Shown here piece by piece: positions 1 to 10,664 of a DNA stretch of 64,000 nt. The position numbers and the translations under genes were made by a program. Under the pieces are notes generated by a model. The model saw nothing but the letters and a program-made list of their open reading frames with translations. It was not told where the DNA came from and searched no databases. Position 1 is the stretch's first letter, and every line of letters begins with the position of its first letter. The stretch is from contig BLSF01000052.1 in NCBI GenBank assembly GCA_012862575.1, positions 124,001 to 188,000 on the forward strand, read 5' to 3'. The stretch comes from Parietichytrium sp. I65-24A. Taxonomy: Eukaryota > Sar > Bigyra > Thraustochytrida > Thraustochytriidae.

Positions 1-1293
1 AGCTCGCAGTCGATCAAGTGTCCCAAGATCTTGAAGCCGCTCAGGACTCCAACAATGCTCAAATAAAAAAGTCTTCAAGAGCAAATTGGGGCACAAGATG
101 AAGCTTTGCAATCACTCCGTCAAGAGCTCGGTTCGGACCTGACGCAAGCGATGTCTGCTCAGCTACTCCAAGCCCAACATGAAACGTCGCAGTTGATCGA
201 ACAGTGGCGGGAGTACCTTGGAGGCGAGCTGCAATCTGCTCGCTGCCAAATGGATGCTCTGCAGGAGTCGAGTGAGTCTTCCGTCTCAGCGCTGGCCTCG
301 CGAGTGTCCGAGGTGGTAAGCTTTGTCGAAAATTGGGAGGCAAAGCAGGCTTCAGAAAGCTGTCTGGAGAATATTTTGGCCAAAATTGAACGCGAGGAAA
401 TGAATCGCGAATCGGCGGATGCAAGGCTCCTTTTTGAGAGCGAAATGCAAAGCAGGCTCTCAAAGACTGAAGCAACCCTTGTCGCAAGCGTTGAGAATCT
501 TCACAGCCACACTGAAGAAGAAATCAAGAGTACACAAAACCTGATCAGTGAGATTCGGGTTGCTCACGAAGGTGCACTGAACGAACTTAGAGCTGAGGCG
601 GCTGGACAAGCCAAGTCCCGTGCAGCTTTGGATGAAGAGATGCTGAGCGGACTGCAGCGCTTAAGAGAAGATGTGTTCTCCTCTATCGCAGCATCAGAGG
701 AAGTTTCTCAATCGCGTTTTGAGGAAATTGAAGTACGGTCAACACTTGACGACGTTATCAGTCAGATTGAAGAAAGAATCAACCAGGAAACTTTTGCGGG
801 TTTGAACGAGGAGCTAAATCATGCGTCCGAAGAAGCTGGGTCCTTGTTCGACCACATCGGGAGAACTTTAGAAGAGGAAATCTCCAAAAACGCAGGTCTG
901 CGGAATCGATTAGATAAAATGGAAGCCCTTGCGAGGGAAGATCAGATCGAACAACAGGAGATATGGCGGTCCATCACGGAGGCGCAGTCATTTCTCGGTG
1001 AGGAGGTACAACATGAAGTGAGGCGACCTTCCTCAGTATCAGCCGAAAACAGCGACACCAAGCGTACACCCGCAGCTTCAGCCGCTCTCAGCGACAAGTA
1101 TGTGGAGCCGGTGAGGAGCCCCGAGGAGGTGATCCCCCCAGTCTCCACAAACGAAAATTTAGAAGAGCATGTGCAATTGCAAGACGAAGTCATGCACGAG
1201 GCGAAGGAGGCCGCCCAGCCGGAGGCCACCATCGAATCAAGCCAAAAAGAGCTCGAAGAGACTTTTGACGAGGACGACTTCAAGCTGGAGTGA
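1..1293 (+). CDS. Coiled-coil, Glu/Gln-rich protein (5'-truncated by window edge)
   Basis: The reading frame is open from near the window edge to a TGA at 1291-1293, so only the C-terminal part of the gene is present. About 410 residues are visible. They are dominated by Glu, Gln, Ser and Ala in long heptad-like stretches typical of an extended alpha-helical coiled coil (roughly translated 100-1010). A less ordered Pro/Ser/Glu region follows, ending in a strongly acidic tail (EETFDEDDFKLE). No enzymatic motif is seen. The coiled-coil-like frame changes within an A6 run at 65-70: upstream codons read well in frame 3 (QVSQDLEAAQDSNNAQ) and downstream ones in frame 1 (KSLQEQIGAQDEALQS). This implies one extra A, by sequencing error or true indel. 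The first in-frame start-like codon (TTG at 106) is not a credible initiator. A structural or cytoskeletal role is possible but not shown. Confidence 0.7.
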
Positions 1294-1520
1294 ATGAAAA
1301 CAAGAGTTTTGATAAACAGAAAAACCATATATTATCACACGATCAGTAATTTCATGAACACTTTAGGGAAGCACACGTAGGTGAAAGTAGACTACGATTT
1401 ACACATTTAATTGGACCGCATGAACCGCAATACACTGTGTTGACAGTCAATGCAAGCCCTCGAATTGATCCCCACGATGCGCTCCATACCGTGACCGGGA
1501 CGAACAGTCTGATCAAAACT

Positions 1521-4500
1521 TTACAACATCGGGGACTTGGACAGCTGCAAATTAGACGAATCGTCGGAATCTTCAGTCTGCAACTTGTGGTCCGCTTCGT
1601 CCACGATGACAGCGAAGGCTAGTTCGCAGGATGTTGGTCCAGAGGGACTTTGCACCTCATTAGAATTTTCTTTGTACCTGATAAGCGGAGATACGTGCGA
1701 TTCCTTTGTGCTGAGTTTGCTTTTGAACTCGTGCAAAGGCAACCGTACTTCCCCAAACTTGAACCCTCCCCCATTCAGCTCCCAGTGGTAGACAGCAATT
1801 GAAAGCACTTCGTTCCCACGAATAGGACGCTCTCGGTCTCGGCCAAAAATGAAATGCTCCTCCCACGCCGGCGCATAGCTATCCCGAATAATGACAGTCT
1901 TCTTGGACTGCATAACTTGAAAGTTGTTGAGAGGATCCAGCAAGGAAATTTGGCAATAAGGATCTATCACAGGCGTATCGATCGAGGAAGCCCGCGAGGA
2001 GTGAGATGAGGGCACCGGGCCAAGTTCATCTGCATTTGCAGATGCTCTTGAACTAAGAAAAGCCTGTTCTAAATTTTCGGCTCGATTTATGAACACTCTG
2101 ACGACCAGATTACGATCGTCGTAGGAGTCGGCACATTTTGCTTTCCACTCATCCGGAACGATCTGAGAGATGACCGAGTAGTCTGACTCGTCAACACTGT
2201 ACGAACTTTCCACTCGACTGCGACCGCCAATTTCTTGCATGGAAACACCGCCACCTACGCTAGAGTTTCTAAAGTTGCCAGCCATTGGGCTAGCTGCCAT
2301 GCTCATGATTTGCCTGAGCGAGCCAGAAGCGTGGCGTACCATGGCAGGGACCATTTTGCGACTGTTGGGCAAATTCCGCAGACTGCGACTGCTGGTTGGC
2401 GAGTTGAGCATCTCGTCCATCTCGCCAGCACTGAATGAAACCTTGGTTTGAGTTCCGCGACGTTGCGCAACTTTTTCTTGGAGCCCTTCTGTGCCGACCT
2501 CGAAACAAAAGCAAACATGCCCGGCTAGTTGGGTGCCGACAGCGTTCGGGGTGGTGGTAAGCGGCTCAAGGGGAATCCACTTGGTGAGCAAATTGTCCTG
2601 AAACTTTGTTATGATTGCGGAGAGAGAAACCTCGATAACGCCAATCAAATGCGTCTTGGGAGGCACTGCTGTTTGCGACTGTCGAGGTTGAACGTCAGTA
2701 TGGCCGGACCAGGAGTTGCGAGCACTGGAGCGAGCAACTGGATTCAGGCCATAAAGAGACCCGGAATCGTCACCTGATACAGATGAATGATGATGCAAAA
2801 GACCGGCGTTTTGGGTAGGAGCCCAGGACGCATAAAACTCCACTCGCAGATCTTCAAAACCAGTGAGTGTATCCGACTTTCCGAATGTAAAGAGTTCGTT
2901 CCATTCTGGAGAGTGTATCGCGGCGGAGCCTCGCGACCGAGCGTGCTCTGTGCCAAGCTTGAGCTCGCAATAGACTTGAGATGCAATAGTGGCATTTCCA
3001 AACCGGAGCTCCAGAGTTCGAAGTGCAGCTTTCATGACACCTACGCGAAGAACTACACGCTGCGAGTTTCGGTTGAAATTGCGCTTCAGGTAAAAGGTAG
3101 CCATCGCCGGGGACAAACGAATCTTTTGTTGAATCATCCGCGGAATTTGCTGCTGCTGATCCCACTCATAGGCAATATTGCGCACCAAATTTCCAGACCC
3201 GCCAGCACCATCCTCCCAAGCCACCGTTTGAGAATCGCACATCGACTCAGGGGCAACTTTACCTACACTCTGCACTTCCAGAAGAACCTTCAGTTCACCG
3301 GCATCCTCCTTCCTCGCCCTCCCGGACAACTCAAAGGCGACACGCTTCGGCTTGTCATGCGGAATTGGAAAGAGCTTGGTAATCGGCAAGCTGACGGTCC
3401 CAAAGTTTCCGTAGTATGTATCAACGCCCGCTATGATCAATGTCGCACAAGGCCGAAGCTTTTGATAGGTTCCGAAAAGCATCGCCTCGCTGGAACTGTA
3501 GTCCGCAAAGCGTCCCGGGATCGCGGCCAGAGCTTCTGCGTCCACACCTAGACTCCGTCGAGATTTTTTCGTCTTCATCGCGGTGGGGAGATCGGCGGGT
3601 TTCTTTTTCTTCTCGGACTCAGAAGCACCGCTGTCCCCCCCGTGCTCAGACTTAGACTGCTTCTTCTTGGCATGGCCCTCGATTGCTAAATTAATGACCC
3701 CGTCCCCCTGACGCTTGGAAATGCCATCTCCGTCCTCCGGGTCATATAGTCTCACCTCGACTTCATCGTCGTCATCGTCATCTTTGTCACCGTCATCATC
3801 ATCATCATCATCATCATCATCTACAGCCTCCTTGTCCGATGAGATGAGGCCTATCAGAGTTGAGCGTTCGTGCAAAGCGGCCACATTCGTCTTGCCAACT
3901 TCCCAAAAACCACTGTTGATCCCTTGCGGGCCACAGGAAATGATGCAGGTGGACGCCTTTGCCAGGAGACCTGTAATCCTAGTAACCTTGACCTGAATGC
4001 ATGCTCCACCGAGATAGGGCCCAAGCCCAACTTCCGATGTGGCAAGGTATTCCCGTACAATGCTTCGCTGCCAGCTGGGCTCCGAGTGTTCGCCTTCCGC
4101 CATGGCCATAGCGAGCTTGATCTCGTGCAGGGACGAGCTCCATAGCGGTCGGTAGTACGGTCCGTACATACGGTGCGCCCACATCATCATCCCCGAAGTA
4201 TAGCTGATCGGCTCGTGGCCAATAAATCGCTTTCGCTTGCTGTGAGACATGATATACACTTCAAGCCAATCCGGATCCAAGACCAAATTCCCAAGACTAT
4301 CAACGAGAACTGTGGTTCCAAGACGGGCGAGGCGACTAGTGCTGAAGAAGATCTCGCTGGCAGTGAGTCTGTGGAGCGAATCGGATACGTTGGCGATGTC
4401 GAAGTAGTTAAAAACCCGTTCTTCAAACCATCTTTTGTAGGCGGCGTTGCAGAATTTGGGTGTTCCAAAAGTATAAACCGAGATGGGAACATCCGGCCTG

Positions 4501-7500
4501 CGAACAGCTATATCTCCGGCGCAGAAAGAGGCATAACAACCTCCAACGCCATGGCCCGTGATGAAGACTGGTCGGGATCTTTGCGTTTGCAGCTGCTCCA
4601 CCACTTCCTGCACGCGGCTGATAAGACCCATGTAACGCAAGTACAACTCTCTCCAGACCATGGGACGTGACGATTTGCACTTGAGAAAGTTTTCTAGAGA
4701 AGCCTTCCAGTTGGACTTCTTTTTTCCGCGTGGGTTCTGACCTGACAAGAACGCACTATTACCTTGCGAGAGGTTTGGGTCAGGGTGACCAGTCTCGTCT
4801 TTTCCAATGCCTAGCTCCACGTCCTCCGAATCATGGGCGGTAGCTGGTCGAGGCGATGCGAGGTTAGTAGGCAAGGTCGCATCCTTCTCTGCCTTGTTGC
4901 CCGCTCGAGCTCGAGGCGAGCTGTCGTTGGCGGAATTTGGTGACTCGGATTCGCCGATTATATCAGGCTCACACATGCTTGCGCGCTGACCTTTGAACAA
5001 TGGGAGTGAGTTCCATATTCTGGACCCGTTCCCGCGAAAAGAAATTACAATAGAGTCCGGAGACTCGAAAATCGCGCAGTAGGTCTCGTAGCTGTCGTCA
5101 ATAACTTGCTCCACGATGAGGAATCGCTTGTCTTCCACCAACAGCAACACGTCTGGATCAGACTGCGGGTATTTGAAACTGCCAGTCAGATACACCGTGT
5201 GCGCAAAGTTCCACATGAGTGCAGCTGTGTCAAAAGAAAATATGTTCATAGATGGTGGGCGCAGACACTGGGACACCAAACCCACGTCCTGCTCGTCATT
5301 TGTGACTGTGTCGAGATCTTGAGACTCTGTGCTCAGGTCTCTGTAGGATTTGACGTAAGTGTACGTGCTTTCTTTATGCACGGGGCTCCACTTCTTCATG
5401 AAGGAGAATAATTTCCCGCAGCAATTGATACGCTTTTTAGCGGGCTCCTCCTCTTCGTTTACGATTTCGACGCGAGCCAGCGTCGCAACGGAAGACGACG
5501 ACGACGACGACCGGGAGGGCAGCGATGAGGTCCTCCGAGTAGGCTGCTCTTGGGTGCCTTCGTCTTGGCTGGTCGACGCAGGCTTGCGGTCAGTCACAAG
5601 CGCGCCTTTGCGCCTTGGGCAAATAGTGAACACCTTGAGGACATCCACGTCGCAAGGCAAGAATAGGTATGCCAAAATAGTCGTCCACGAGAGGACAGCC
5701 ATAGCGAGCATGGAGCCAGTGATGCCCATCCCCGTATTGGAGAGCTGGCTGACATGTAGAAACTGCATTGGTGTGGAGGCTACCACTGCCAGGGAAAAGA
5801 TGAAAATGAAAGCGCCGTGTAGCAGGAGCAAGTGCACGATAGTGACGAATGAGACAAGATGTGCGCGGCCTTGGAGCAAATAATAGAGGGACAAGACCTT
5901 CTTCGCGCGCCACCACTCAGTCAGCACCCAAACGAGAAGTATGAAATCCCACACGCAAAAGAGCGGAATGATGGCTCCTCGCGCGTTCACGGGGTATTCG
6001 CCGCAACTAAGAGTGCTCGGCTCCGAGCAGTACCTCGCTACGGAGAGCCAGGCCACCCCGGGTACCCACCCCATGCCAAAGTCCAGGCCCTGGCCGAAGG
6101 CGATTCTGGCCGCCACGTACAAGGCTGCGACGCGAGGGATGAGGCCCTTGAGTGAGCGTACGCTGTCAAACTCTCGCTCCTCACGACGATGAAGCGGCAC
6201 GCGGTTCTCTTCACCGCCTGCTGGTGATTGGGAACCCTGTCCCTGCGCGACCGCGGAGTCTAAGAGCAAGTGCTTGCCGCCGCGCAGAATGCGCTCGCGC
6301 TTGAGCGCTTCCAGTCTGAGCCACTTGAAGAGAAAAATGACGCCGTAGAACTCGCTCGCCACGAAGAACGAGTCGCACAGCGAATTGTACCTCTCGCGCG
6401 GCCAGTACGTAAAGTATACCTCCAAGTCCTGTTCCTCGTACGACAGATAGTAGCTGTACAAATCCACCGCCGTCGCAGCCGGGTTGAGCGGCGCGATCAG
6501 CCATGCGCACCACACCATGAGCAGCACTACCATTTGCGCCTCCTGCCGCAGCCTCGAGCTCCTGCCCAACCTTTGCTGCGGTCTCTTCCTCTTCTTCTTC
6601 TTCTTGTTCTTCGTCGTCGTCGTCTCGCCCGTCTCCAGATCTGCGTTGTCTTGCCCGGTTCCGGCGTCCTCGGTTCCCGCATGCTCGGTTCCAGCGCGTC
6701 TGGTTCCGCGCATCCTCAGCATAACTACTGCTGAGAAAGCCAAGGCGACTGCCGTCATCCACAAAGCCATAGCGGCGCGCACGACCAGCGCTAGCAACAC
6801 CGCCGCGGAGCCATCAATCTCGGCTTCCGCCGCTTCCGCCTGACCTTTGCCGCCTTGAACACTATCTCTCGCGAGCGCCACCGCCACGCACGAGAGCACG
6901 GCGCCCGCGGCGCACGCGGGTAGCGCGGCCAGCAGCAGCCGCGCGAGTCCTGCGCCGTCCAGCAGGTGCAGCTTGACCGTGGCCTCCGCGCGACGGTCGT
7001 TCACCAGCGTGCGCAGCCCCGCGTACCCTTGCCGCCGCGCGGCTTCGTGCTCGTCTTCCAGCGCCTCCAGCGCCTCCTGCGTTAGGGGACTGCCGTCGCC
7101 CCCGACCGTCGCGCCCGACTCGGCGGTCTCCACCACGCTGCCCGCCACTGACGACGACGACGACGTTGACGACGACGGCGACTCTGGCGCAAGACCACCG
7201 CCGAAACCGCCGAAACCGCCGACCGTTTTTCCCTCTTCGTGACCAGGCTCGCCGCGCATGCGTTCAGCGGAGAACCCGTCCGCGCTTCCCGAAGAACCCG
7301 ATGGAGAACCCGATGGAGAACCCGTGCCAAGGCCGTCATCTCCCTCTCCTTTCACTTTGACTTTTACTTTTACTTGCTCCTCTTGTTCTTCTTCCTCCTC
7401 TTCTTCCTCCTCTTCTTCCTCCTCCTCCTCGTCGTCAATAATAACGGACAGCGCGCGGTCCGACCCTACGGAGCCGCCAGTCTCCACTACGCTTCCCGAG

Positions 7501-7598
7501 TCGCTCGCGTCGTCCTCGTTAGCACGCGCGACGTCACTCTCCAGCCCCGGGTCGGGTATGGCGGTGCCACCCGCGCCGCCCCGCGCCGTATGCGCCAT
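1521..7598 (-). CDS. Giant polytopic lipase-3/DAGL-like protein with C2 domains, nucleophile Ser replaced
   Basis: One uninterrupted 2025-residue frame begins at a real ATG (7598-7596). The N-terminus (1-200) is low-complexity with a run of Glu. About seven hydrophobic segments lie near residues 210-250, 257-290, 354-373, 480-497, 543-565, 580-608 and 628-648. A class-3 lipase-like fold follows: a strand with IVISFRGN near residue 890, then a disordered insert, then FITGHGVGGCYASF near 1015, then YTFGTPKF and NVSDSLH. In class-3 lipases and sn-1 diacylglycerol lipases the elbow reads GxSxG; here the codon is GGC, so the nucleophile position is Gly. The C-terminal half has at least two, probably three, C2-like beta domains (about residues 1170-1250, 1500-1590 and 1830-1970), a D10 tract near 1260 and a Ser-rich linker. 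The architecture resembles DAG lipases (membrane helices plus lipase-3) with added C2 domains. Membrane-lipid binding is likely; hydrolysis by the normal mechanism is doubtful. Confidence 0.85.
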   Translation of the reverse strand: MAHTARGGAGGTAIPDPGLESDVARANEDDASDSGSVVETGGSVGSDRALSVIIDDEEEEEEEEEEEEEEEQEEQVKVKVKVKGEGDDGLGTGSPSGSPSGSSGSADGFSAERMRGEPGHEEGKTVGGFGGFGGGLAPESPSSSTSSSSSVAGSVVETAESGATVGGDGSPLTQEALEALEDEHEAARRQGYAGLRTLVNDRRAEATVKLHLLDGAGLARLLLAALPACAAGAVLSCVAVALARDSVQGGKGQAEAAEAEIDGSAAVLLALVVRAAMALWMTAVALAFSAVVMLRMRGTRRAGTEHAGTEDAGTGQDNADLETGETTTTKNKKKKKRKRPQQRLGRSSRLRQEAQMVVLLMVWCAWLIAPLNPAATAVDLYSYYLSYEEQDLEVYFTYWPRERYNSLCDSFFVASEFYGVIFLFKWLRLEALKRERILRGGKHLLLDSAVAQGQGSQSPAGGEENRVPLHRREEREFDSVRSLKGLIPRVAALYVAARIAFGQGLDFGMGWVPGVAWLSVARYCSEPSTLSCGEYPVNARGAIIPLFCVWDFILLVWVLTEWWRAKKVLSLYYLLQGRAHLVSFVTIVHLLLLHGAFIFIFSLAVVASTPMQFLHVSQLSNTGMGITGSMLAMAVLSWTTILAYLFLPCDVDVLKVFTICPRRKGALVTDRKPASTSQDEGTQEQPTRRTSSLPSRSSSSSSSVATLARVEIVNEEEEPAKKRINCCGKLFSFMKKWSPVHKESTYTYVKSYRDLSTESQDLDTVTNDEQDVGLVSQCLRPPSMNIFSFDTAALMWNFAHTVYLTGSFKYPQSDPDVLLLVEDKRFLIVEQVIDDSYETYCAIFESPDSIVISFRGNGSRIWNSLPLFKGQRASMCEPDIIGESESPNSANDSSPRARAGNKAEKDATLPTNLASPRPATAHDSEDVELGIGKDETGHPDPNLSQGNSAFLSGQNPRGKKKSNWKASLENFLKCKSSRPMVWRELYLRYMGLISRVQEVVEQLQTQRSRPVFITGHGVGGCYASFCAGDIAVRRPDVPISVYTFGTPKFCNAAYKRWFEERVFNYFDIANVSDSLHRLTASEIFFSTSRLARLGTTVLVDSLGNLVLDPDWLEVYIMSHSKRKRFIGHEPISYTSGMMMWAHRMYGPYYRPLWSSSLHEIKLAMAMAEGEHSEPSWQRSIVREYLATSEVGLGPYLGGACIQVKVTRITGLLAKASTCIISCGPQGINSGFWEVGKTNVAALHERSTLIGLISSDKEAVDDDDDDDDDDGDKDDDDDDEVEVRLYDPEDGDGISKRQGDGVINLAIEGHAKKKQSKSEHGGDSGASESEKKKKPADLPTAMKTKKSRRSLGVDAEALAAIPGRFADYSSSEAMLFGTYQKLRPCATLIIAGVDTYYGNFGTVSLPITKLFPIPHDKPKRVAFELSGRARKEDAGELKVLLEVQSVGKVAPESMCDSQTVAWEDGAGGSGNLVRNIAYEWDQQQQIPRMIQQKIRLSPAMATFYLKRNFNRNSQRVVLRVGVMKAALRTLELRFGNATIASQVYCELKLGTEHARSRGSAAIHSPEWNELFTFGKSDTLTGFEDLRVEFYASWAPTQNAGLLHHHSSVSGDDSGSLYGLNPVARSSARNSWSGHTDVQPRQSQTAVPPKTHLIGVIEVSLSAIITKFQDNLLTKWIPLEPLTTTPNAVGTQLAGHVCFCFEVGTEGLQEKVAQRRGTQTKVSFSAGEMDEMLNSPTSSRSLRNLPNSRKMVPAMVRHASGSLRQIMSMAASPMAGNFRNSSVGGGVSMQEIGGRSRVESSYSVDESDYSVISQIVPDEWKAKCADSYDDRNLVVRVFINRAENLEQAFLSSRASANADELGPVPSSHSSRASSIDTPVIDPYCQISLLDPLNNFQVMQSKKTVIIRDSYAPAWEEHFIFGRDRERPIRGNEVLSIAVYHWELNGGGFKFGEVRLPLHEFKSKLSTKESHVSPLIRYKENSNEVQSPSGPTSCELAFAVIVDEADHKLQTEDSDDSSNLQLSKSPML

Positions 7599-8633
7599 GC
7601 GCGCACCCCCCCTTCTGCGGGACTGCTCTATTGGGATATTATACGGGGAACTAAGGCAAAGGTGTGCGCGCGGACACTTGGGGGTGTCCCCGCGCCCTCA
7701 CCTTGGCTAAATAAAAGGTGTGTGTGGGGGGAAGAGGGGGGGGGGGGGAGAATTTGGAATTCGGTGGGTCCAAGAACGAGGACACGAGTGGGGTACGGAA
7801 ATGAGTGGCGGGGGTGCGCGCGTTATGGAGGGTGGAGGGGTACGCGCTGCACGAGCGAGGACCGAAGCGCGTATGCATTCGCTGGCGTAGACGCCTTTTT
7901 CTCGACTGGGTTGGAGAGCTTGACGAGGTGTGTTTGTAGAGACGGCGAAAATGGGGGTGAAACGCTCTGCTTATGGATATTGGTAGCTGGATGGTAGACA
8001 AACATCCGTTCCGCAGATGGTGAACAGAAGAATGTTCGCGTGGCGTTCTCTGTTCCATGGATCGGATTACATGGGAAGTTAAGATGGACTATCAGCGACT
8101 CTGTTGCTAATGGGTTTGTTACTTGATCTTGCTAGCTAGGCTAGAGAGGAACAGTAAGAGAGCTGGATAGTGTCTAGCTAGAGTGCACTTCGGGTACCCC
8201 TTTGTTAATAATAAAGGCTATAAAAATTAAAGTTGGAATTTGTTATGGTATGTCACTAACTTGAACGATGCAATCGGTCTCCGAAACAGTGCAGAAATCT
8301 TGAGATCGATTTTGAGAATGATGCAGAGGGTGGTTTTGCATTTGGTGTTTTATGGCCCTGTGGCAGTCGCGTGTGATGAAGCTACTTTTGGACGCAAAAG
8401 AGAAATTAGCAAATGGATTTGCCACGAAGGTGCCAAGGTCGAGATTGCGAAAGTTAGCTCTTCCATTTCTTTTGCCGCGATTTTGACCCGAGCTCCAGCT
8501 GCTCAAGGCCTTGGCCATGAGATTTGAATGCAGAAACTTGACACCGGTGAGCGGACGTCAAGCGCGGGGAAAAGAGAGAACTTTTTCTGTGCGAAATATG
8601 TAATGGAACTAAATATCTAATTGTCAGTCGGGT
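7599..8633. other. Intergenic region with a poly-G tract
   Basis: This is the upstream region of the lipase-like gene and the downstream region of the next minus-strand gene. It contains a G-rich run around 7731-7750 and AT-rich DNA near 8200-8250. Two opposed short frames of about 90 codons (8240-8527 plus, 8243-8518 minus) overlap. Neither resembles a protein family I know, so neither is called as a gene. Confidence 0.6.
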
Positions 8634-9329
8634 TCAGAGGTCTGCATCGTCGATCTCTACTACAGACTCTTGTGCCAATGTGTCTCGAGATGCTGGATTG
8701 AAAACAGTTTTGCGGGTCTCTCTGGTCAGCGTCTGCTGAAACAGATCTGCGTCAATACGGCGAATCTCGCCTTCTTTGGACTCTGATACATACGGATGTT
8801 GCACAAGATGGAGGAGTGCCTTTTGACTCACGTATGGCCAGAGTACTGAAATGAAGGTGGTCTTGGAGATGTACTCTTTGCTCGGCTTCTTCTCCGTGGA
8901 TTTCGATAGTATACCGCGCATCACCACGTCAAGATGGCACCAGCCCATCTTGAGCATGAGAATCTCCTCCACCCCTTGCGCAAACTCCAGCCTCGAAATT
9001 TTATTCGGGGTATTGCCCAATGTGCATGACCTTGTTGTTTGAGAATAGCACACTTTTCTGTAAGGAAAGCCTGGCTTGTGCGAGTTCTTCCAGCGTTTAC
9101 ACCCCCCGGTGTTCTCTGGGAGAGATTCGATGCAACTCCACAGGTCTTCTAAAACGCCTTTCACTTGCCCACTCGACGACTCATGCCGGCGTTCAGCCCA
9201 CGCCCATATTGCATCGCCAAGGATTCTGAAGAGCTTGTCAGAGCTCTGCTTCGAGTCTGTGGGCACGACCCTATACTCGCGAACGCAACCATCGGCGTCC
9301 TTGAAGTTCTTGAGCTTGAGGGCTTCCAT
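8634..9329 (-). CDS. Unrecognised 231-residue protein
   Basis: The frame extends upstream of 9329 only through non-ATG codons. The first ATG (MEALKLKNFKDADG) has a good context, so it is taken as the start. The protein has mixed charge, is soluble-looking, has no signal peptide or membrane segment, and ends in an acidic DDADL tail. The middle part (SRLEFAQGVEEILMLK through FISVLWPYVSQKALLHLV) looks like packed helices. I do not recognise a family. One oddity: 45 nt in the middle start with GTGTAAAC and end with a pyrimidine-rich TTTCCTTACAG. They could be a short intron whose removal keeps the frame and deletes 15 residues (CKRWKNSHKPGFPYR). Codon choice is similar to neighbouring genes, which supports coding. 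The gene is divergent from the kinase gene at 10924. Confidence 0.55.
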   Translation of the reverse strand: MEALKLKNFKDADGCVREYRVVPTDSKQSSDKLFRILGDAIWAWAERRHESSSGQVKGVLEDLWSCIESLPENTGGCKRWKNSHKPGFPYRKVCYSQTTRSCTLGNTPNKISRLEFAQGVEEILMLKMGWCHLDVVMRGILSKSTEKKPSKEYISKTTFISVLWPYVSQKALLHLVQHPYVSESKEGEIRRIDADLFQQTLTRETRKTVFNPASRDTLAQESVVEIDDADL

Positions 9330-9748
9330 TGTCGCCAGCCAACGCCGCCTCGTTCCTCTTCTGCTCAACGCTTCGAGTCTCTATCGCACGCTGCGCTCTG
9401 TCGCGATTGCTGACCTCGTTGGCTTTGGCAGAGTTGCTTCCCAGCCGTTCTCATTGCAGACTATTCCTGAACTCTGAACAAATTCTGAATAGCCGAAGCT
9501 GCCACTCATAGTTGACCGGATCTCTCGTAGAGTTCTCTACAATCCCGCAACGCGAGATGTGATGAGATGTGCCACGTGCCTATGTCCGGCGTAATTGCCA
9601 AGTTTGTGTTTGCTTTGCAAGTGAGCACTGCAGCTCGAAAGCCTGGAAGAGACTAACGAAGACGCATCAGTCGTTCTCGTCGCCAGAGGCTCGCTCTTTC
9701 CCGTCTGCAGAAGACCACAACTCATGGCCATAATGTCCTTTGGCTGTG

Positions 9749-9812
9749 CGAATGAATAAGGAATAATGAATAATGAATAATGAAGAACGAAGAACGAAGA
9801 ATGAAGAGGGAT
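9749..9812. repeat. GAATAAT / GAAGAAC microsatellite
   Basis: Several imperfect tandem copies of GAATAAT pass into GAAGAAC units. It is purine-rich on the plus strand and lies in non-coding DNA. Confidence 0.8.
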
Positions 9813-10664
9813 GGAAGGCGATGTGCCCATGTCCGAGTGCAATGTCCTTGATGGAAAGCTTCCGACTTGGAATGTGCTTGCTTTCCGCTTGTTCATTCGT
9901 CCCGTTCGCTACTCACTCCATGTTGATGTTCATTGACAGTGAATTCAAATTACTCAAAAGATTGAAAAAAGGGACAAGCAATCTGAGCGGGAAGCTTGAA
10001 AATGGTTTTATAGTGTTTTTCACTTTTTTCAAAATCGCTGCCCACAGTGCTCTAATCTAAAGGTCTACCCACTCAATACCGGTATTTTGTACTCACATTT
10101 ATTGTTTTCCCAACCCACTTCGAGTGATCCGTTGACATCGCCAAACAGAAGCTCAGACTGCTCTGCGACGAGCCCTTCCATTCACAACGAGCATTCACGA
10201 ACATTCTCGTACTCACGAACTACTCTCTCCCAATCTCCTAACAAAAAGCCCGAGCAGTTTCACATAGCGATCCGCCTAGAACCCCGTATTCGTTCGAGCG
10301 ACGTACTCGCACAACCGAACAAGGGAACAGTTCCTCTTTACACTCCTAACAACGTATGCGTGACTACTAGCGGATCCCGCCTCCTATACAATCACATAGC
10401 CAAAACAATAGCCGAAAGACCGCAATTCCTTTCTTTCTCTGTCATGTCCAACTCAGAAGAGAAACTTCCCATCCATCCTACACATCCCACACTTGGACAT
10501 ACGCGTACATACAACATACGGCGTATGTTGCTTTGAGGCATACTTGGGTCATAGTATTCTGCGACAGCTAACGCGTACTAGCAGGTGTCCTCGCCGTAGG
10601 GTTGTTGTGAGCCTAGATAGCTAGCAGATCAGTTGGGCAGTTGACAGGCCGGCCGTTCGGAAGA

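Noticed and set aside
3785-3830. CAT/TCA trinucleotide tract as a microsatellite element
   Set aside because: It is in frame and encodes the Asp10 run of the lipase-like protein, so it is annotated as part of the gene.
8240-8527. Opposed 90-codon frames on both strands
   Set aside because: They overlap each other, have no similarity to a known family and no supporting neighbour. At most one could be real and neither is convincing.
10087-10536. 149-codon plus-strand frame
   Set aside because: It starts at TTG, is Ser/Thr/Pro-rich and lacks any domain. It lies in a promoter-side region.
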